In this document: positions 62,026-64,000 of the stretch, in pieces
How positions within the stretch are numbered: position 1 is the first letter of the stretch
How the letters are laid out: the number at the start of each line of letters is the position of its first letter
DNA from: Rhodanobacter sp. ANJX3
Lineage (GTDB): Bacteria; Pseudomonadota; Gammaproteobacteria; Xanthomonadales; Rhodanobacteraceae
Assembly: GCF_014200755.1 (NCBI RefSeq)
Contig: NZ_JACHCM010000007.1
Location: 1-64,000, forward strand
Direction: 5' to 3'
DNA length: 64,000 nucleotides
The notes under the pieces: generated by a model
Told to the model about the DNA's origin: nothing
Databases searched by the model: none
What the model saw: only the letters and a program-made list of their open reading frames with translations
Position numbers and translations under genes: made by a program

Positions 62026-63240
62026 ATGCAGATCCAACCCATTTTTGCCGCCCTGCGCAAACATCGTCTGGCCACCTTGCTGCTCGCGCTGGAGATCGCG
62101 CTGGCGTGCGCCGTGCTGTGCAACGCCTGTTTCCTGATCATCAGCCGGGTCCAGCATACGCATGTCGACAGCGGTGTCGACGAGAGCGCCCTGGCTGCCG
62201 TGAAGCTGACGGGCTACGACCCGGCCAGCAGTGTCGACCTCAACGCCAGAGTGCTCAGCCGCTTGGCGAAGATTCCCGGTGTGCAGTCGGTCAACGTCAT
62301 CAATGCCGTGCCGTTTGGTGACCACGCGGGCACCGCGGGTATCTCCACGGATGCCGCCGGCAAGCATTTCGCTGGGGTGGTGGATTTTTATGTCGGCAAC
62401 CCAGGCAGTTTCAAGGCGTTGGGACTGCAGCTGGTTGCTGGCAGCATGCCGCAGGCCAGCGACGCCCAACCACTCGACAGCTTCGTTCCGAAGAACGCCA
62501 CGGTCTGGGTGACGCGCGCGCTGGCCGAACATCTGTGGCCCGATACCGATCCATTGGGCAGGGAGTTCTGGACCGACCAATTCCACTTTCGCGTGGGCGG
62601 CGTGCTGGCGCACCTGGCTCGCCCTTGGGGTGGAGAGGGTGGTCCCAGCACGATTGATTGGTCGGTCTACGTGCCTGCACAAGCAGGCCGTCAGCTCGCA
62701 GGCACGTATCTGTTGCGCGTCAACCCGGCCGAGTCGCCGCGCGTGTTGCGCGATGCGCGCGCAGCCATCGCCACCATTGCACCTGACGCGGTGGTGGACA
62801 GCAAGAACAGCCAGACGCTCGGCACACTGCGCGAAAAGTATTTTCGGCAAGATCGCCTGATGGCCGGCATTTTGCTCGGCGTGATCTGCGCACTGCTGCT
62901 GGTGACCGCACTCGGCATCGTGGGACTGGCCAGTTTCTGGGTGCAGCAGCGCCGCCGACAGATCGGTGTGCGGCGCGCGCTGGGCGCTACGCGTAGCGAC
63001 ATCGTGGCTTATTTTCAGACCGAGAATTTTCTCATCGTGAGCGGCGGCATCGTGCTGGGCATGCTGCTGGCCTTTGCGATCAACCTGCTGCTAATGCAGC
63101 ACTACGAATTGCCGCGATTGCCGCTTTACTACCTGCCGATCGGCGCGCTGAGTCTGTATGCCATCGGCCAGCTGGCTGTGCTGGGGCCGGCGCTGCGTGC
63201 CGCTGCGGTGCCCCCGGTCGAAGCAACGAGGAGTGTGTGA
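62026..63240 (+). CDS. FtsX/MacB-type permease, B subunit of pair 7
   Basis: 404 residues from ATG 62026 (TGAGGATTT precedes it); the same frame is open far upstream through A7 in another phase, which is a shadow. It is of the second B type: MQIQPIFAALRKHRLA, GIVGLASFWVQQRRRQIG, RRALGATRSDIVAYF and LGPALRAAAVPPVEATRSV. TM1 is ALEIALACAVLCNACFLII with two extra cysteines in the membrane. There is no periplasmic cysteine pair. It lies 11 nt after A7. Confidence 0.92.
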   Translation: MQIQPIFAALRKHRLATLLLALEIALACAVLCNACFLIISRVQHTHVDSGVDESALAAVKLTGYDPASSVDLNARVLSRLAKIPGVQSVNVINAVPFGDHAGTAGISTDAAGKHFAGVVDFYVGNPGSFKALGLQLVAGSMPQASDAQPLDSFVPKNATVWVTRALAEHLWPDTDPLGREFWTDQFHFRVGGVLAHLARPWGGEGGPSTIDWSVYVPAQAGRQLAGTYLLRVNPAESPRVLRDARAAIATIAPDAVVDSKNSQTLGTLREKYFRQDRLMAGILLGVICALLLVTALGIVGLASFWVQQRRRQIGVRRALGATRSDIVAYFQTENFLIVSGGIVLGMLLAFAINLLLMQHYELPRLPLYYLPIGALSLYAIGQLAVLGPALRAAAVPPVEATRSV

Positions 63241-63373
63241 TGAAGCGCAGGAACGATGGGCGAGTCGTTTGGGGCGAGGGTGGCACGCTGGTGTCGATCG
63301 CTCATGGCCACGGCTTTGCATCGAACCCCTTGCAACGCGTTTCTGATTCCTCACCTCTCAGCGGAGTCTGAAC
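63241..63373. other. Spacer between pairs 7 and 8
   Basis: 133 nt, starting GAAGCGCAGGAACGATGGGC like the other spacers, but with a poorly conserved right arm (CCTCACCTCTC). No gene or clear hairpin is seen. A TGGCACG at 63283 resembles a sigma-54 -24 box but lacks a correctly placed -12 GC. Confidence 0.4.
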
Positions 63374-64000
63374 ATGTTTACCTACTACCTCGAACTGGCT
63401 ATACGCAGCCTGCGGCGCAACAAGGTGCTGACGACGCTGATGGTGCTCGCGCTGGGCCTGGGCATCGGCGCATGCATCACCACCTTGACGGTGCTCAAGT
63501 TGTTGTCGGGCGATCCGCTGCCGCAGAAGAGCGCGCAGCTCTTTTATCCGCAGGTCGATCCTTTTCCGATGGATGGCTATGTGGCGGGGGAGACGAAACC
63601 GCAGCCAACCATGACCTATACCGATGCGATGAACCTGCTGCATGCGCGTAAGGCCACGCATCAGGCGGTGATGACGACGACGGGAGCCAAGATCGCGCCG
63701 CAGCAAGCTAACGCGCATCCGTTCTACAGCGATGGGGTGATGACCACATCCGACTTTTTCGGCATGTTCGATGTGCCATTCCAGTATGGCGGCGGGTGGA
63801 CCGAGAGCGATGACGAAAGCCGTGCGCGAGTGGTAGTGATTGCCGATTTCCTCAACGACAAATTGTTCGGTGGCGCCAACAGCGTCGGCAAGACGCTGCG
63901 CATCAACGACCATGATTTTCGCATCGTCGGCGTGTTGAAGCACTGGGCCCCGCAGCCGCGGTTCTACTCGCTGGATCTCGGCGGTCGCGACTATGGCGAC
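63374..64000 (+). CDS. FtsX/MacB-type permease, A subunit of pair 8 (partial, runs off the window)
   Basis: The first 209 codons are present, all open, ending at the window edge. MFTYYLELAIRSLRRNKVL, GLGIGACITTLTVLKLLSGD, DPLPQKSAQLFYPQVDPF and FDVPFQYGGGW make it a second-type A subunit close to A5 and A7. The cysteine loop and TM2-TM4 lie beyond the edge. Its presence shows the array continues past this window. Confidence 0.9.
   Translation, partial: MFTYYLELAIRSLRRNKVLTTLMVLALGLGIGACITTLTVLKLLSGDPLPQKSAQLFYPQVDPFPMDGYVAGETKPQPTMTYTDAMNLLHARKATHQAVMTTTGAKIAPQQANAHPFYSDGVMTTSDFFGMFDVPFQYGGGWTESDDESRARVVVIADFLNDKLFGGANSVGKTLRINDHDFRIVGVLKHWAPQPRFYSLDLGGRDYGD

Noticed and set aside
63281..63298. 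Second sigma-54-like promoter in the spacer before pair 8 (TGGCACG)
   Set aside because: The -24 half is good but there is no GC ten bases after GG, and no palindromic activator site lies upstream.

Overview
The window is a high-GC, gene-dense chromosomal segment. Gene content and protein style suggest a gammaproteobacterium of the Xanthomonadales/Lysobacterales, most like the Rhodanobacteraceae (Dyella, Rhodanobacter, Luteibacter relatives). That placement is inferred from resemblance, not from a search. No rRNA, tRNA, CRISPR array, insertion sequence or prophage was seen.

Layout. Bases 1-10000: a DUF2127 membrane protein, then a cyanophycin block on the + strand (isoaspartyl dipeptidase, cyanophycinase, cyanophycin synthetase, and a second synthetase-like Mur ligase without an ATP-grasp domain), followed by a MoxR ATPase/VWA pair. 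10000-15500: ybdD-cstA on the - strand, then def, a DUF427 gene, the queuosine-precursor transporter yhhQ and an acyltransferase. 15500-19750: a less GC-rich accessory patch with a gene broken by an in-frame stop, a cytosolic-looking HExxH protein overlapping a periplasmic protein gene (possible toxin and immunity), and unknown secreted proteins. 19750-35800: housekeeping genes, namely pyrF, ettA, DUF817, glyA, nrdR and the riboflavin genes. ribD lies alone; ribE-ribB-(ldcA)-ribH-nusB follows an FMN riboswitch, with a GNAT gene, thiL and pgpA after it. 35800-40800: a hydrolase, an SDR, LysR regulators, an aldo/keto reductase, and a Fur-controlled hemP with an unknown partner. 41000-64000: a tripartite ABC export system.

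The export locus is the main discovery. A periplasmic adaptor, one MacB/LolD-type ATPase and one TolC-type channel are followed by at least 15 consecutive FtsX/MacB-type permease genes. They form seven complete A-B pairs plus the start of an eighth A, and the array leaves the window still open. A and B are two distinct subfamilies that alternate strictly. Neighbouring pairs resemble each other most, as expected from stepwise tandem duplication of whole pairs. Every complete A subunit has a periplasmic C-x(12-16)-C-x-W element. The operon start carries a near-perfect sigma-54 promoter with an 18-bp palindrome and an in-phase half-site about 70-90 bp upstream, so activation by an NtrC-type regulator is likely. 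Several spacers in the array carry degenerate heptanucleotide repeats arranged as inverted arms; the same type of element occurs elsewhere in the window.

Limits: all functions come from reading motifs and from family knowledge. No alignment, search or structure prediction was run. Start codons were chosen from ribosome-binding sites, overlaps and comparison between paralogues.
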